This document shows positions 30,971 through 40,028 of a DNA stretch of 64,000 nucleotides, piece after piece. This DNA is from Faecalibacterium sp. I4-3-84 (GTDB taxonomy: Bacteria > Bacillota > Clostridia > Oscillospirales > Ruminococcaceae). The notes under the pieces are model-generated. The model was not told the DNA's origin. It did not search any database and was given only the letters and a program-made list of their open reading frames with translations. The first letter of the stretch is position 1. Each line of letters starts with the position of its first letter. Both the position numbers and the translations under genes were made by a program. The stretch covers positions 2,728,001 through 2,792,000 of the forward strand of contig NZ_CP094466.1 in assembly GCF_023347255.1 (NCBI RefSeq), written 5' to 3'.

Positions 30971-33910
30971 GTGAGAGTAGGTCTTGACATCGGCAGTACC
31001 ACCATCAAGTGTGTGGTGCTGGATGAACATGATACGCTGCTGTATTCTACATACGAACGGCATTACAGCCATATTCTGGAAAAGGCGCAGGAGCTGCTGC
31101 GCCGCATCGATGCCGAGCAGTTGCACGGTCAGAAGGCGCTGCTGAGTATTTCCGGTTCGGCGGGCATGGGTCTGGCCGACAGCTGCGGCGTGCCCTTTGT
31201 GCAGGAGGTGTTCTCCACCCGCGTGGCGGTCAAGCGCTTTGTGCCTGCCACCGACTGCGTGATCGAGCTGGGCGGTGAGGATGCCAAGATCCTGTTTCTG
31301 ACCAACGGTACCGAGGTGCGCATGAACGGCAGCTGTGCCGGCGGCACCGGTGCCTTCATCGACCAGATGGCCACCCTGCTGAAAATGGGTGCCGACGAGA
31401 TGAACAAGGCAGCAGAGAATGCACAGCGCACCTACACCATTGCGTCCCGCTGCGGCGTGTTTGCCAAGAGCGACGTGCAGCCCCTGATCAATCAGGGTGC
31501 CCGCACTGAGGACATTGCTGCCAGCATTTATAAGGCTGTGGTCAACCAGACCATTGCAGGCCTTGCACAGGGCCGTCCCATCAAGGGCAATATCCTGTAT
31601 CTGGGCGGCCCGCTCACCTTCAGCAGCGTGCTGCGCAAGAGCTTTGACGAAGCGCTGAACGTGACCGGCACCTGCCCGGAGAACAGCCTGCTGTATGTGG
31701 CACTGGGCGCTGCCCTCTATGCCGACAAGGCTTTTGTTCTGTCCGAGGTGGCCGATGCGCTGGATCAGTATGCTGCCACTGCCACCTACGCCAGCGAGCC
31801 GCCGCTGTTCGCCAGCAAGGAGGAATACGAGGCCTTCCACGCCCGCCACATGTCCCACAGTGTGCCGCGTGTGCCGTTCAGCGCGCAGTGCGGCCCGGTG
31901 CATATCGGCATCGACTCCGGCTCCACCACCGTCAAGCTGGTGGTGGTGGACGAGAAGAGCCAGATCCTTTACACCAACTATCAACCGAACCTTGGCAACC
32001 CGCTGCCCCTCATCCGGGAACAGCTGCTGAAAATTTACAAGGAGCACCCGGGCCTGCAGGTGGCCAGCGTGACCACCACCGGCTACGGCGAAGAGCTGGT
32101 GAAGAACGCATTCCGCTGCGATTACGGTCTGGTGGAAACGGTGGCTCACTTTACCGCTGCAAAATACTTTATGCCGGATGTGGATTTCATCATCGACATC
32201 GGCGGTCAGGATATGAAGTGCTTTAAGATCGAAGATGGTGCCATCAGCAACATCTTCCTGAACGAAGCATGTTCCTCCGGCTGTGGCAGCTTTTTGCAGA
32301 CCTTTGCACAGGCACTGGGCTATGACGTGAAGGAATTTGCAAGCCTTGGCCTGTTTGCAGACCGCCCGGTGGATCTGGGCAGCCGCTGCACCGTGTTCAT
32401 GAACAGCTCGGTCAAGCAGGCCCAGAAGGACGGCGCAAGCATCGAGAACATCTCGGCTGGTCTGTCCATCAGCGTGGTCAAGAACGCATTGTACAAGGTC
32501 ATCCGCGCATCCAGTCCGGAAGAGCTGGGCCGCAAGATCGTGGTGCAGGGCGGTACCTTTTATAATGAAGCCGTGCTCCGCGCCTTTGAAAAAGAGATGG
32601 GCGTGGAGGTCATCCGCCCGGACATTGCCGGCTTGATGGGCGCTTACGGTGCGGCTCTGTTCGGCCTGCGCCAGAGCAGCAAGGCCCACCGTACCGCCTC
32701 CGGCATGATGAGCCGGCAGGAGCTGGAAGCCTTTGAACAGAAGGTGGTCAGCGTCAAGTGCGGCGGCTGCGGCAACCACTGCCAGCTTACCGTCAACACC
32801 TTTGCGGATGGCCGCAAGTACATCTCCGGCAACCGCTGCGATAAGCCTGTGACCGGCAAGAGTGCCGACGACAGCCTGAACCTCTACGCCTACAAGCAGC
32901 AGCTTCTGGCCGAGTACAAGCCTGTGGCCGGCAAGCGCGGCTCCATCGGCATCCCGCTGTGTCTGGGCTTCTACGAGCTGCTGCCCTTCTGGTGGGCCTT
33001 CTGGACAAAGCTTGGCTTTGCCGTGCACACCAGCCCGGTGTCCAGCCGCGGCCTGTACCTCGCCGGTCAGGCTACTATCCCAAGCGATACCGCCTGCTTT
33101 CCGGCAAAGCTGAGCCACGGCCACATCAAGGCCCTGAGCCAGATGCAGCTGGACGCTATTTTCTATCCCTGCCTGACCTACAATGTGGACGAGGGACTGG
33201 GCGACAACCACTATAACTGCCCGGTGGTGGCCTACTACCCCGAGGTTCTGGCAGGCAACTGCCCGGAACTGGAGGGCACCAAGTTCATCTATGACTATGT
33301 GGGCATCCACCGCCCGAAGGACTTTGTGCACAAGATGGCAAAGAACATCCTGCCCAAGTACTTTGGCGGTATCTCCGAGAAGGAAGTGCAGGCCGCAGCG
33401 GATGCCGCCTATGCGGAATACGAGTCCCACATGGCAAAGATCCGCGTGAAGGGCAGCGAGATCATCGATGAAGCCCGCCGTCAGGGCAAGCGCATCATCG
33501 TGCTGGCAGGCCGCCCCTACCATGTGGACCCCGAGGTGAACCACGGCATCGACCGCCTCATCACCCGCCACGGTGCTGCCGTTGTTACCGAGGACAGCAT
33601 CTCCAATCGAGTGCAGAAGTTCCCCACCAGTGTGCTGAACCAGTGGACCTACCACAGCCGCCTGTATGCCGCCGCCAAGTACTGCACCACCCAGAAGGAT
33701 ATGGATCTGGTGCAGCTGGTGTCCTTCGGCTGCGGCGTGGATGCCATCACCACCGACGAGACCCGCGAAATTCTGCAGGAGGGCAGCAAGCTCTACACCC
33801 AGCTCAAGATCGACGAGATCACCAATCTGGGTGCCGTGAACATCCGTCTGCGCAGTCTGTTCGCCGCTCTGGATGAGCGGGACGAGGTAGCCGCAGAAAA
33901 GGCAGAATAA
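30971..33910 (+). CDS. Acyl-CoA dehydratase activase (HgdC-like ATPase x2 plus DUF2229)
   Basis: This 979-aa protein contains two BcrAD/BadFG-type ATPase units. The first starts RVGLDIGSTTIK and has ELGGEDAKI, CAGGTGAF (~residue 119) and SRCGVFAKSD. The second starts HIGIDSGSTTVK (~residue 312) and has IDIGGQDMKCF and NEACSSGCGSF (~residue 431), then SRCTVF. A linker with KCGGCGNHC (~residue 596) and a DUF2229 domain (GIPLCLGFYELLPFW, SSRGLYLAGQATIPSDTACFPAKL) follow. Members bind one [4Fe-4S] cluster between subunits and hydrolyse ATP to push an electron at very low potential into a partner. The start is GTG with TAGGAGG 8 bases upstream. The partner is the next gene, 50 bp away. Confidence 0.9.
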   Translation: MRVGLDIGSTTIKCVVLDEHDTLLYSTYERHYSHILEKAQELLRRIDAEQLHGQKALLSISGSAGMGLADSCGVPFVQEVFSTRVAVKRFVPATDCVIELGGEDAKILFLTNGTEVRMNGSCAGGTGAFIDQMATLLKMGADEMNKAAENAQRTYTIASRCGVFAKSDVQPLINQGARTEDIAASIYKAVVNQTIAGLAQGRPIKGNILYLGGPLTFSSVLRKSFDEALNVTGTCPENSLLYVALGAALYADKAFVLSEVADALDQYAATATYASEPPLFASKEEYEAFHARHMSHSVPRVPFSAQCGPVHIGIDSGSTTVKLVVVDEKSQILYTNYQPNLGNPLPLIREQLLKIYKEHPGLQVASVTTTGYGEELVKNAFRCDYGLVETVAHFTAAKYFMPDVDFIIDIGGQDMKCFKIEDGAISNIFLNEACSSGCGSFLQTFAQALGYDVKEFASLGLFADRPVDLGSRCTVFMNSSVKQAQKDGASIENISAGLSISVVKNALYKVIRASSPEELGRKIVVQGGTFYNEAVLRAFEKEMGVEVIRPDIAGLMGAYGAALFGLRQSSKAHRTASGMMSRQELEAFEQKVVSVKCGGCGNHCQLTVNTFADGRKYISGNRCDKPVTGKSADDSLNLYAYKQQLLAEYKPVAGKRGSIGIPLCLGFYELLPFWWAFWTKLGFAVHTSPVSSRGLYLAGQATIPSDTACFPAKLSHGHIKALSQMQLDAIFYPCLTYNVDEGLGDNHYNCPVVAYYPEVLAGNCPELEGTKFIYDYVGIHRPKDFVHKMAKNILPKYFGGISEKEVQAAADAAYAEYESHMAKIRVKGSEIIDEARRQGKRIIVLAGRPYHVDPEVNHGIDRLITRHGAAVVTEDSISNRVQKFPTSVLNQWTYHSRLYAAAKYCTTQKDMDLVQLVSFGCGVDAITTDETREILQEGSKLYTQLKIDEITNLGAVNIRLRSLFAALDERDEVAAEKAE

Positions 33911-33960
33911 AATAGAGATAGAGCAAAAAGCTTTTTAAGAAAGCAACATAGGAGGAACCT

Positions 33961-35277
33961 ATGGAATACAATTATCCCAAATTTACTCCGGAGATGAAGA
34001 AGACCCACACCATCCTCATCCCCAACATGGCCATTACCCAGTTCCGCCTGCTGGAGTACGCCCTGCGTTACGACGGCTACAAGTGCGAAATTCTGGGCAA
34101 CTGCGGCAATGCCGTGGCACAGCTGGGCCTGAAATACGTCCACAATGACACCTGCTATCCGGCTCTGCTGGTCATCGGTCAGTTTCTGGATGCGCTGAAC
34201 AGCGGTAAGTATGATCTGGAGCATACTGCGCTGCTCATCACCCAGACCGGCGGTGGCTGCCGTGCCTCCAACTACATTCATCTGCTGCGCAAGGCACTGG
34301 TCAAGGCGGGCTATCCGCAGATCCCGGTGGCCAGCCTGAACTTCTCGGGTCTGGAAAAGGACAGCGGCTTCCAGATGACCCTGCCGCTGGCCCGCCGTGC
34401 GCTGGCCTGCATCTTCTACGGCGATATGCTGTGCGCTTTGCGCAATCAGGTGGCACCTTACGAGAACGAGAAGGGGGCTGCCGATAAGATGGTAGACCTG
34501 TGGGTGGAACGCTTGGGCCGCGTGCTGCTGGCAGGCAAGGGCTACACCGCCGGGGAGATGAAGCACACCTTCCCCCTCATCGCAAAGGACTTTGCTGCCA
34601 TCCCCGTTACCCGAGTGCCCAAGGTCAAGGTGGGCGTTGTGGGCGAGATCTATGTCAAGTACAGCCCGCTGGGCAACAACGACCTGCAGAAGTTCCTCGA
34701 AAGTCAGGACTGCGAGGTGAACTTCCCGGGCCTGATGGGCTTTGTGCAGTACTGCGCCTTCAACATGGGCGAGGACCATGTGCTGTACGGCGGCAAGCTG
34801 GCTGTGAAGATCGGCATTGACCAGTTCCTGAACTGGCTGGACGGCATCGAGCGCGCCATGCTCAAGGCTGAGGCCAACGCAGGCTTCTACGCCCCCGGCC
34901 CATTCAAGGAGCTGGTGGAAAAGCCCAAGGGCATCATTTCGCTGGGTGCCAAGATGGGCGAGGGCTGGCTGCTGACTGCCGAGATGATCGAGCTGGTGCA
35001 GGGCGGCTACGGCAACATCGTGTGTGCCCAGCCCTTCGGCTGCCTGCCCAACCACATCGTGGGCAAGGGCATGGTGAACAAGATCCGCGCCCTGTACCCC
35101 AGTGCCAACATTACCCCCATCGATTACGACCCCAGCGCCACCAAGGTCAATCAGGAGAACCGCATCAAGCTGATGCTGGCCGTGGCCAAGGAGCGCCTGA
35201 ATGCCCCGGTGGAGGCAAAGCCTCTGACGGCAGAGGAAATCGCAGGCGGCGCACCCAAAGTCGGCGCAGCGGTCTGA
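33961..35277 (+). CDS. 2-hydroxyacyl-CoA dehydratase-like (HgdB/double-cubane type)
   Basis: This 438-aa protein is the electron acceptor of the preceding activase. It has Cys residues in family positions: LGNCGNAV (~residue 47), HNDTCYPALLVIGQ (~residue 63), TGGGCRASNYIHLLRKAL (~residue 100), and AQPFGCLPNHIVGKG (~residue 360), which coordinate Fe-S clusters in HgdB and in double-cubane-cluster proteins. In many clostridia activase and dehydratase parts are one polypeptide of about 1400 residues; here they are two genes. The substrate is unknown: it may not be a 2-hydroxyacyl-CoA at all, because double-cubane proteins reduce small molecules. AGGAGG lies 5 bases upstream. Confidence 0.87.
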   Translation: MEYNYPKFTPEMKKTHTILIPNMAITQFRLLEYALRYDGYKCEILGNCGNAVAQLGLKYVHNDTCYPALLVIGQFLDALNSGKYDLEHTALLITQTGGGCRASNYIHLLRKALVKAGYPQIPVASLNFSGLEKDSGFQMTLPLARRALACIFYGDMLCALRNQVAPYENEKGAADKMVDLWVERLGRVLLAGKGYTAGEMKHTFPLIAKDFAAIPVTRVPKVKVGVVGEIYVKYSPLGNNDLQKFLESQDCEVNFPGLMGFVQYCAFNMGEDHVLYGGKLAVKIGIDQFLNWLDGIERAMLKAEANAGFYAPGPFKELVEKPKGIISLGAKMGEGWLLTAEMIELVQGGYGNIVCAQPFGCLPNHIVGKGMVNKIRALYPSANITPIDYDPSATKVNQENRIKLMLAVAKERLNAPVEAKPLTAEEIAGGAPKVGAAV

Positions 35278-35305
35278 TGTTCTAAAGCGGAGAATACCGA
35301 AATGC

Positions 35306-35343
35306 AAAAAGCCCGTCCGGGCCTAAAACTCGGACGGGCTTTC
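35306..35343 (+). terminator. Terminator of the activase-dehydratase operon
   Basis: AAAAAGCCCGTCCG pairs with CGGACGGGCTTT. On the minus strand the same hairpin can end the phosphofructokinase transcript. Confidence 0.88.
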
Positions 35344-35376
35344 ATCATGCCTTGAGAAAAATCAATGCAGGAGAGA

Positions 35377-36609
35377 TCACTTCTGATTCTTCATGTAGAT
35401 GTGGTGGGGCAGACCGGCAATGTACAGCGGGGTCAGCTCGGCCTGGATCAGCGGGCGGGCATAAGCCAGGAACTCATCGGTCATCTGGGTGTGGTTGGCG
35501 TTCATCCAGCTCAGCGGCACCTTCTTTTCGAGGTTTGCAACCTCGCTGATGGGGTGCAGCTCAGTGGTGCACTGGTACGGGCTGTTGGAGATGCGCTTCA
35601 GGGCCACCATCTGGCCGGTGACGCCCTCAAAGGCAGCCTTGGCAGCAGCACCGCCCACCTGATAGGCTTCGGTGATGTCGGTGCGGCTGGTCAGATGGCC
35701 TGCGCAGCGCTGCAGGGTGGAAAGCTCGATGCAGCGGGTCTTTGTGTCCAGATTGCGGGCCACCACATTTGCCAGATACCGTGCGGTGCCGGTCAGGGCC
35801 TTATGGCCGAAAGCGTCCACTGCGTGCACATCGTCGGCCAGCTCACAGACGTAGCGGCCATCTTCCAGCTTCACGCCTTCGGAAACGGCGATCACGATGC
35901 TGGGCTTCTTCTCCTGCATCACGCGCACCTTCTCAATGAAGTGTTCCACATTGAAGGGCACTTCGGGCAGGCAGATCATGTCCACACCCTCGCAGTCGTC
36001 ACTCTTTGCCAGAGCGGCGGCAGCGGTCAGCCAGCCGGCGTTGCGGCCCATGATCTCCACCACGGTGACGTACTTGGTGCCGTACACGGTGGCATCGCGG
36101 ATGATCTCCTTCATCACCACGCCGATGTACTTGGCAGCAGAGCCGTAGCCGGGGGTGTGGTCGGTGACCATCAGGTCGTTGTCGATGGTCTTGGGCACAC
36201 CCATAAAGCGGATGTCGCTCTGGATGCGCTCGCCGTACTCGGCCAGCTTGCCGATGGTGTCCATGGAGTCGTTGCCGCCGATGTAGAAGAAGTAGCCGAT
36301 GTTCAGCTTTTCCAGAATGGCGAACAGCTTTTTGTAGACGGTCTCGTCCTCATGCCAGTCCGGCAGCTTGTAGCGGCAGCTGCCGAGGAAGCTGGACGGG
36401 GTGCGCTTGAGCAGCTCGATGTCCAGATCGTCCGTCAGCACGGTGGAAAGATCCACCACCCGCTCCTCCAGCAAACCGGCAACGCCATTGCACATACCGT
36501 AAACGATCTCTGCGCCGCGGTTCTTGCAGCTTTCAAATACGCCTGCAAGGCTTGCATTGATGACGGAAGTAGGACCGCCAGACTGACCAACGATTGCATT
36601 TTTACCCAT
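35377..36609 (-). CDS. PPi-type 6-phosphofructokinase, copy 1
   Basis: This 410-aa enzyme begins GKNAIVGQSGGPTSVINASL and carries IGGNDSMDT (~residue 104) and GVPKTIDNDL (~residue 136). Asp after GGN and Lys in PKTIDND are the residues that mark pyrophosphate-dependent enzymes; ATP enzymes have Gly at both places. MGRNAGWL and the SEGVK motif follow. It converts fructose-6-phosphate and PPi to fructose-1,6-bisphosphate reversibly in glycolysis. The start MGKNAI (36609) has GGAGAAATCATC upstream; the longer frame lacks homology. It lies 83 bases after a paralogous gene, probably on one transcript. Confidence 0.9.
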   Translation of the reverse strand: MGKNAIVGQSGGPTSVINASLAGVFESCKNRGAEIVYGMCNGVAGLLEERVVDLSTVLTDDLDIELLKRTPSSFLGSCRYKLPDWHEDETVYKKLFAILEKLNIGYFFYIGGNDSMDTIGKLAEYGERIQSDIRFMGVPKTIDNDLMVTDHTPGYGSAAKYIGVVMKEIIRDATVYGTKYVTVVEIMGRNAGWLTAAAALAKSDDCEGVDMICLPEVPFNVEHFIEKVRVMQEKKPSIVIAVSEGVKLEDGRYVCELADDVHAVDAFGHKALTGTARYLANVVARNLDTKTRCIELSTLQRCAGHLTSRTDITEAYQVGGAAAKAAFEGVTGQMVALKRISNSPYQCTTELHPISEVANLEKKVPLSWMNANHTQMTDEFLAYARPLIQAELTPLYIAGLPHHIYMKNQK

Positions 36610-36692
36610 GATGATTTCTCCTTTTTTGTTTTTCTGTTTCGGCAATATAATATTACGTGCAGGATGCACGAAAACAGACGCGGGAAAAGGGA

Positions 36693-37916
36693 TTACAGAC
36701 GGATATGGCGCGGGGTGCCGTTGACGTAGACGGGGGTCACCTCGTCCAGGATCAGCGGGCGGGCATACTCCTCAAAGGCAGCAGTCACCTGCATCCCGTC
36801 GGGGCTGATCCAGTCCAGCGGCACCTTCTTTTCAAGGTTTGCCACCTGCTGCACATCCACCGACTCGGTGATGCACTGGTAGGGATAAGCGGAAATGCGC
36901 TTGAGCGCGATCATGCGGCCGGTCTCGCCCGCAAAGGCGGCTGCGGCTGCGGCACCGCCCACAGCGTAGGCTTCGTTCACATCCGTGCGGCTGGCCAGAT
37001 GGCTGGCGCAGCGCTGCAGGGTGGAAAACTCGATGGCACGGCTCTTGCAGTTCAGCTTGTCGTGGATGAGGTCGGAGAGATAACGGCTGGTGCCGCTGAG
37101 CACGGCCTTGTGGCCAAAGGCATCCAGCTGGCCTGCGGTGGACACCAGATCGCACAGATAGGTGCCGTCGGCGGTCTTTACGCCCTCGCTGGCCGCAATG
37201 ATCACATTGGACTTGCGGCGCTGCAGCTCGTCCACCTTGGCAAGGAACTTGTCCTGATCGAAGGGCACCTCCGGCAGCAGGATCAGATCCGGGCCTTCGC
37301 AGTCGTCGCCGCCCGCAAGGCAAGCCGCACCGGCAAGCCAGCCCGCATGTCGGCCCATGATCTCGGCCACGGTCACGCTGCGGATGTCATACACGGAGGA
37401 ATCCCGGATGACTTCCTTTAAAATAGTGGCAATGTACTTGGCGGCAGAGCCGTAGCCGGGGGTGTGGTCGGTCAGGCACAGGTCGTTGTCGATGGTTTTG
37501 GGCACACCGATGAACCGCACGCTGCTGCCCACGCGCTCACCGTAGCGGGAAAGCTTTGCGATGGTGTCCATGGAGTCGTTACCGCCAATGTAGAACACCG
37601 CGCAGATGTCGTACTTGTCAAACAGGGTGAACAGTTTGATGAAGGGTGTGGAGTCCACATCCGGGTCCGGCAGCTTGTAACGGCAGCTGCCAAGGTAGCT
37701 GGAAGGCGTGCGCTTGAGCAGTTCAATGCTCATGCGGTCGTCCAGCAGGACGTTCAGCTCCAGCATTTCTTCCTTGAGCAGACCTTCGATGCCGTATTTC
37801 ATGCCGTACACCTTGTCTGCACCCAGGCTGCAGGCGGCTTTGTACACGCCTGCCAGACTGGAGTTAATCACGGCGGTAGGGCCGCCGCTCTGACCAATGA
37901 TCACATTCTTGGCCAT
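36693..37916 (-). CDS. PPi-type 6-phosphofructokinase, copy 2
   Basis: This 407-aa enzyme starts AKNVIIGQSGGPTAVINSSL and is closely related over its full length to copy 1. It has the same discriminating residues: YIGGNDSMDTIAK (~residue 106) and VPKTIDNDL (~residue 138), then TDHTPGYGSAAKY, EIMGRHAGWL and STLQRCASHLASR. The start has AAGGAGG 6 bases before the ATG. It is first in the transcript; the promoter at 38122-38150 gives a leader of about 200 bases. Tandem copies could form a hetero-oligomer as in plant PFP, where one subunit is regulatory, but both copies here keep the catalytic residues visible to me. Confidence 0.9.
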   Translation of the reverse strand: MAKNVIIGQSGGPTAVINSSLAGVYKAACSLGADKVYGMKYGIEGLLKEEMLELNVLLDDRMSIELLKRTPSSYLGSCRYKLPDPDVDSTPFIKLFTLFDKYDICAVFYIGGNDSMDTIAKLSRYGERVGSSVRFIGVPKTIDNDLCLTDHTPGYGSAAKYIATILKEVIRDSSVYDIRSVTVAEIMGRHAGWLAGAACLAGGDDCEGPDLILLPEVPFDQDKFLAKVDELQRRKSNVIIAASEGVKTADGTYLCDLVSTAGQLDAFGHKAVLSGTSRYLSDLIHDKLNCKSRAIEFSTLQRCASHLASRTDVNEAYAVGGAAAAAAFAGETGRMIALKRISAYPYQCITESVDVQQVANLEKKVPLDWISPDGMQVTAAFEEYARPLILDEVTPVYVNGTPRHIRL

Positions 37917-38121
37917 GAGTACCTCCTTTTGCAAATTTCATTCTTATCATTTGTACATCGCTGCAGGTTCCGGCTTCCGCGCCGCCAGAGTGGGGTTTGG
38001 TCTAAAGGCCCTGCACTGCCCGCAGACCGTGCGGCAAACAAACCGGATGCTGCAAGTGATACAAAAAAGTTTGCGGCATGTGCACACCCTTTTGTAAAAT
38101 GTGCAAAATTACCACATCCTT

Positions 38122-38190
38122 ATTGTACCTGTTTTGCCTGTTGTATGCAAGACCTAATTGGTTGCACAGGCAAAAAAATTATGATAAAAT
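38122..38190. promoter_or_regulatory. Divergent promoters sharing a palindrome (pfk left, SGNH hydrolase right)
   Basis: Leftward: TTGCAT (38145-38150), 17-bp spacer, TACAAT (38122-38127). Rightward: TTGCAC (38162-38167), 17-bp spacer, TAAAAT (38185-38190). The arms TTTTGCCTGT (38132-38141) and ACAGGCAAAA (38166-38175) put one half-site in each promoter, so a single dimer or tetramer could control both. The 320-bp gap 37917-38239 contains no gene. Confidence 0.6.
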
Positions 38191-38239
38191 AAAAAACGCA
38201 CAGCCCCGGGCGGATAAAACCCCCTTCTGTGCGGGAAAA

Positions 38240-39268
38240 ATGGAGAAAGCTGGAAAAACCATGGGCATTTCACACGAGTATCATTCTGCGCCGCGCCGGG
38301 CACGGCACGGTACAGTCAGCGGCAAGCTGCGCTTTCTGGGCGCAGTGGTCGCCATTTTGCTGGTATCCTACGCCATCACGGCCATTCTGGAAAAGGGCGC
38401 AGAGGGCGCGGACGATACCCCGTCTACCAACGCCAGCGGCATTGCCGAGAACATTCTGGCACCGCTGCCCATGCAGGGCGAAGCGGACAGCAGCAGTGCT
38501 GCACAGGATGGCAGCACCGGTGGGCAGGCCGTCACACTGGAGAACTTTGGCCCTGCAAAGCAGAGCGCTGGGGCCTACACCGTCAAAGCCTATGATGCCA
38601 GCGTCATCCGCCAGCCCAGCTGCGGGCAGGTGGACCTGAGCTACTTTGCGGACGCAGCCTTTCTGGGCGACAGTCTGACGGTGGGCTTCTCGGATTACCA
38701 GATCAATCTGGACGGGGCACTCATCTGCGGCTATACCGGCGTTGGCCCGGATGCCATTGTGAACCGCAGCGCAGTCAAAAGCCCCACCCGCGGGCAGGAG
38801 GTAGCGCTGGATGTGCTGGCCGCTGCCCGGCCCAAGAAGCTGTATATCCTGCTGGGCACTAACACCCTCACCACGCTGGGCGCTTCGGACCGCTTCCTTG
38901 CCTACTATGGCCAGATGCTGGATATGCTGCGCGAGGCTTTGGGCGAGGACTGCGTGATCTACGTGCAGTCTATCCCGCCGGTGCGACCCTCGGCAGCTGC
39001 CGAAAAGCCCGGCCTTGCATCGGATGTGCTGCGCGGTGTGAACGAGCAGCTGGCTCAGCTGGCCGCCAGCAAGGGATGCGTTTACCTTGACCTGTGGGAG
39101 ACCCTTGCCGACGGCGAGGGCAACCTGAAGGAGATGCTTGCAGCGCCGGATGGCGTGCATCTCTCTGCAGGCAACGGCTACGGCGCGTGGGTCACCTACC
39201 TGCGCAACCACGCCAAGTACAGCGCGGATAATTCCTGGACGATGGGCAGCATTTACAGTGCACAGTAA
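38240..39268 (+). CDS. Membrane-anchored SGNH/GDSL hydrolase
   Basis: This ~342-aa protein has an N-terminal transmembrane anchor (LGAVVAILLVSYAITAI) followed by a Ser/Ala/Gly-rich linker, so the catalytic part faces outside. The SGNH blocks are visible: FLGDSLTVGF (nucleophile Ser), ILLGTNTLTTLG (Asn) and the terminal DGVHLS (catalytic Asp and His). This suggests an esterase, often an O-acetyl esterase of cell wall or exopolysaccharide. Starts at 38240 (MEKAG) or 38261 (MGISH) are both possible, neither with a strong ribosome site. Transcribed divergently from pfk. Confidence 0.85.
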   Translation: MEKAGKTMGISHEYHSAPRRARHGTVSGKLRFLGAVVAILLVSYAITAILEKGAEGADDTPSTNASGIAENILAPLPMQGEADSSSAAQDGSTGGQAVTLENFGPAKQSAGAYTVKAYDASVIRQPSCGQVDLSYFADAAFLGDSLTVGFSDYQINLDGALICGYTGVGPDAIVNRSAVKSPTRGQEVALDVLAAARPKKLYILLGTNTLTTLGASDRFLAYYGQMLDMLREALGEDCVIYVQSIPPVRPSAAAEKPGLASDVLRGVNEQLAQLAASKGCVYLDLWETLADGEGNLKEMLAAPDGVHLSAGNGYGAWVTYLRNHAKYSADNSWTMGSIYSAQ

Positions 39269-39283
39269 AACGGAGTGAAAAAT

Positions 39284-39323
39284 AAAGAGCCGTTGCACAA
39301 AATGAATGTGCAATGGCTCTTTT
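39284..39323 (+). terminator. Terminator of the SGNH hydrolase gene
   Basis: AAAGAGCC-G-TTGCAC pairs with GTGCAA-T-GGCTCTTTT. Confidence 0.85.
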
Positions 39324-39364
39324 GTGTATTATGCAGTTTCCCACAGCGACCCTACGGTGAAAAA

Positions 39365-39400
39365 GTGTTTCAGAAAAGCCCGCAGGCTTTTCTGAAACAC
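39365..39400. repeat. Perfect 16-bp hairpin
   Basis: GTGTTTCAGAAAAGCC and GGCTTTTCTGAAACAC separated by CGCA, with no T-tract on either side. A second weaker hairpin with ATGCCC/GGGCAT arms lies at 39428-39455. Purpose unknown. Confidence 0.7.
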
Positions 39401-39467
39401 AAATATAAAAATAAATTTTCCGCTGAAAATGCCCAGAGCGAACGCGGAGGGCATTCCGATCATAAAA

Positions 39468-39941
39468 TTACTCCTGCTGTTCCAACTCCAGCAAATATTG
39501 CTTCATCTCCACGCCATAGGCGTAGCCGGTGAGCCTGCCGGTGCTGCCCACCACCCGGTGGCAGGGCTGAAAGATGGCGATGGGGTTGCAGTGGCAGGCA
39601 CCGCCCACGGCACGGCTGGCCTTGGGTTTGCCAACAGCGGCGGCCAGCTGGCCGTAGGTGCGGGTCTCACCGTAGGGGATCTTGTTCATCTCGGCCCAGA
39701 CGGCTTTCTGGAAGGGGGTGCCCTTGGGGGCCAGCGGCAGATCGAATTCCCTGCGCGCCCCGGCAAAATATTCGTTCAGCTGCTCCTCGGCTTCCTGTAA
39801 AAGCGGTGTCTCGCACACCTTGCGGGGCAGCGGTTCCAGTTCCGGCACTCCGTCCGGGCAGAGGGTCAGCCCGCAGATGGCATCGTTTTCCTCTTCCAGC
39901 CGGAAGGTTCCCAGAATGCTGTTCACATACCAGACGTTCAA
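39468..39941 (-). CDS. ogt: Methylated-DNA--protein-cysteine methyltransferase (Ogt)
   Basis: This 157-aa DNA repair protein removes methyl from O6-methylguanine in one irreversible step. It carries GTPFQKAVWAEMNKIPYGETRTYGQLA (~residues 73-99), the helix-turn-helix with the Arg finger in SRAVGGACHCNPIAIFQPCHRVV (~residues 108-130; acceptor Cys in PCHRV), and GRLTGYAYGVEMKQYLLELE at the C-terminus. The short N-terminal domain (first ~70 residues) is as in single-domain Ogt proteins without the Ada regulatory part. Single gene facing a Sir2 gene on the other strand. Confidence 0.93.
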   Translation of the reverse strand: MNVWYVNSILGTFRLEEENDAICGLTLCPDGVPELEPLPRKVCETPLLQEAEEQLNEYFAGARREFDLPLAPKGTPFQKAVWAEMNKIPYGETRTYGQLAAAVGKPKASRAVGGACHCNPIAIFQPCHRVVGSTGRLTGYAYGVEMKQYLLELEQQE

Positions 39942-40028
39942 AAGTTGCGCTTCCTTTCCTGTGAGTTTGTGTTATACTGAAGCTATCTTAACACAAATGT
40001 ACATCCGGCGAAAGGGGCGTTTTTTGTT

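Noticed and set aside
30884-33655. A 923-codon minus-strand frame under the activase gene
   Set aside because: Antisense shadow; the plus-strand frame has complete ATPase motifs and a ribosome site.
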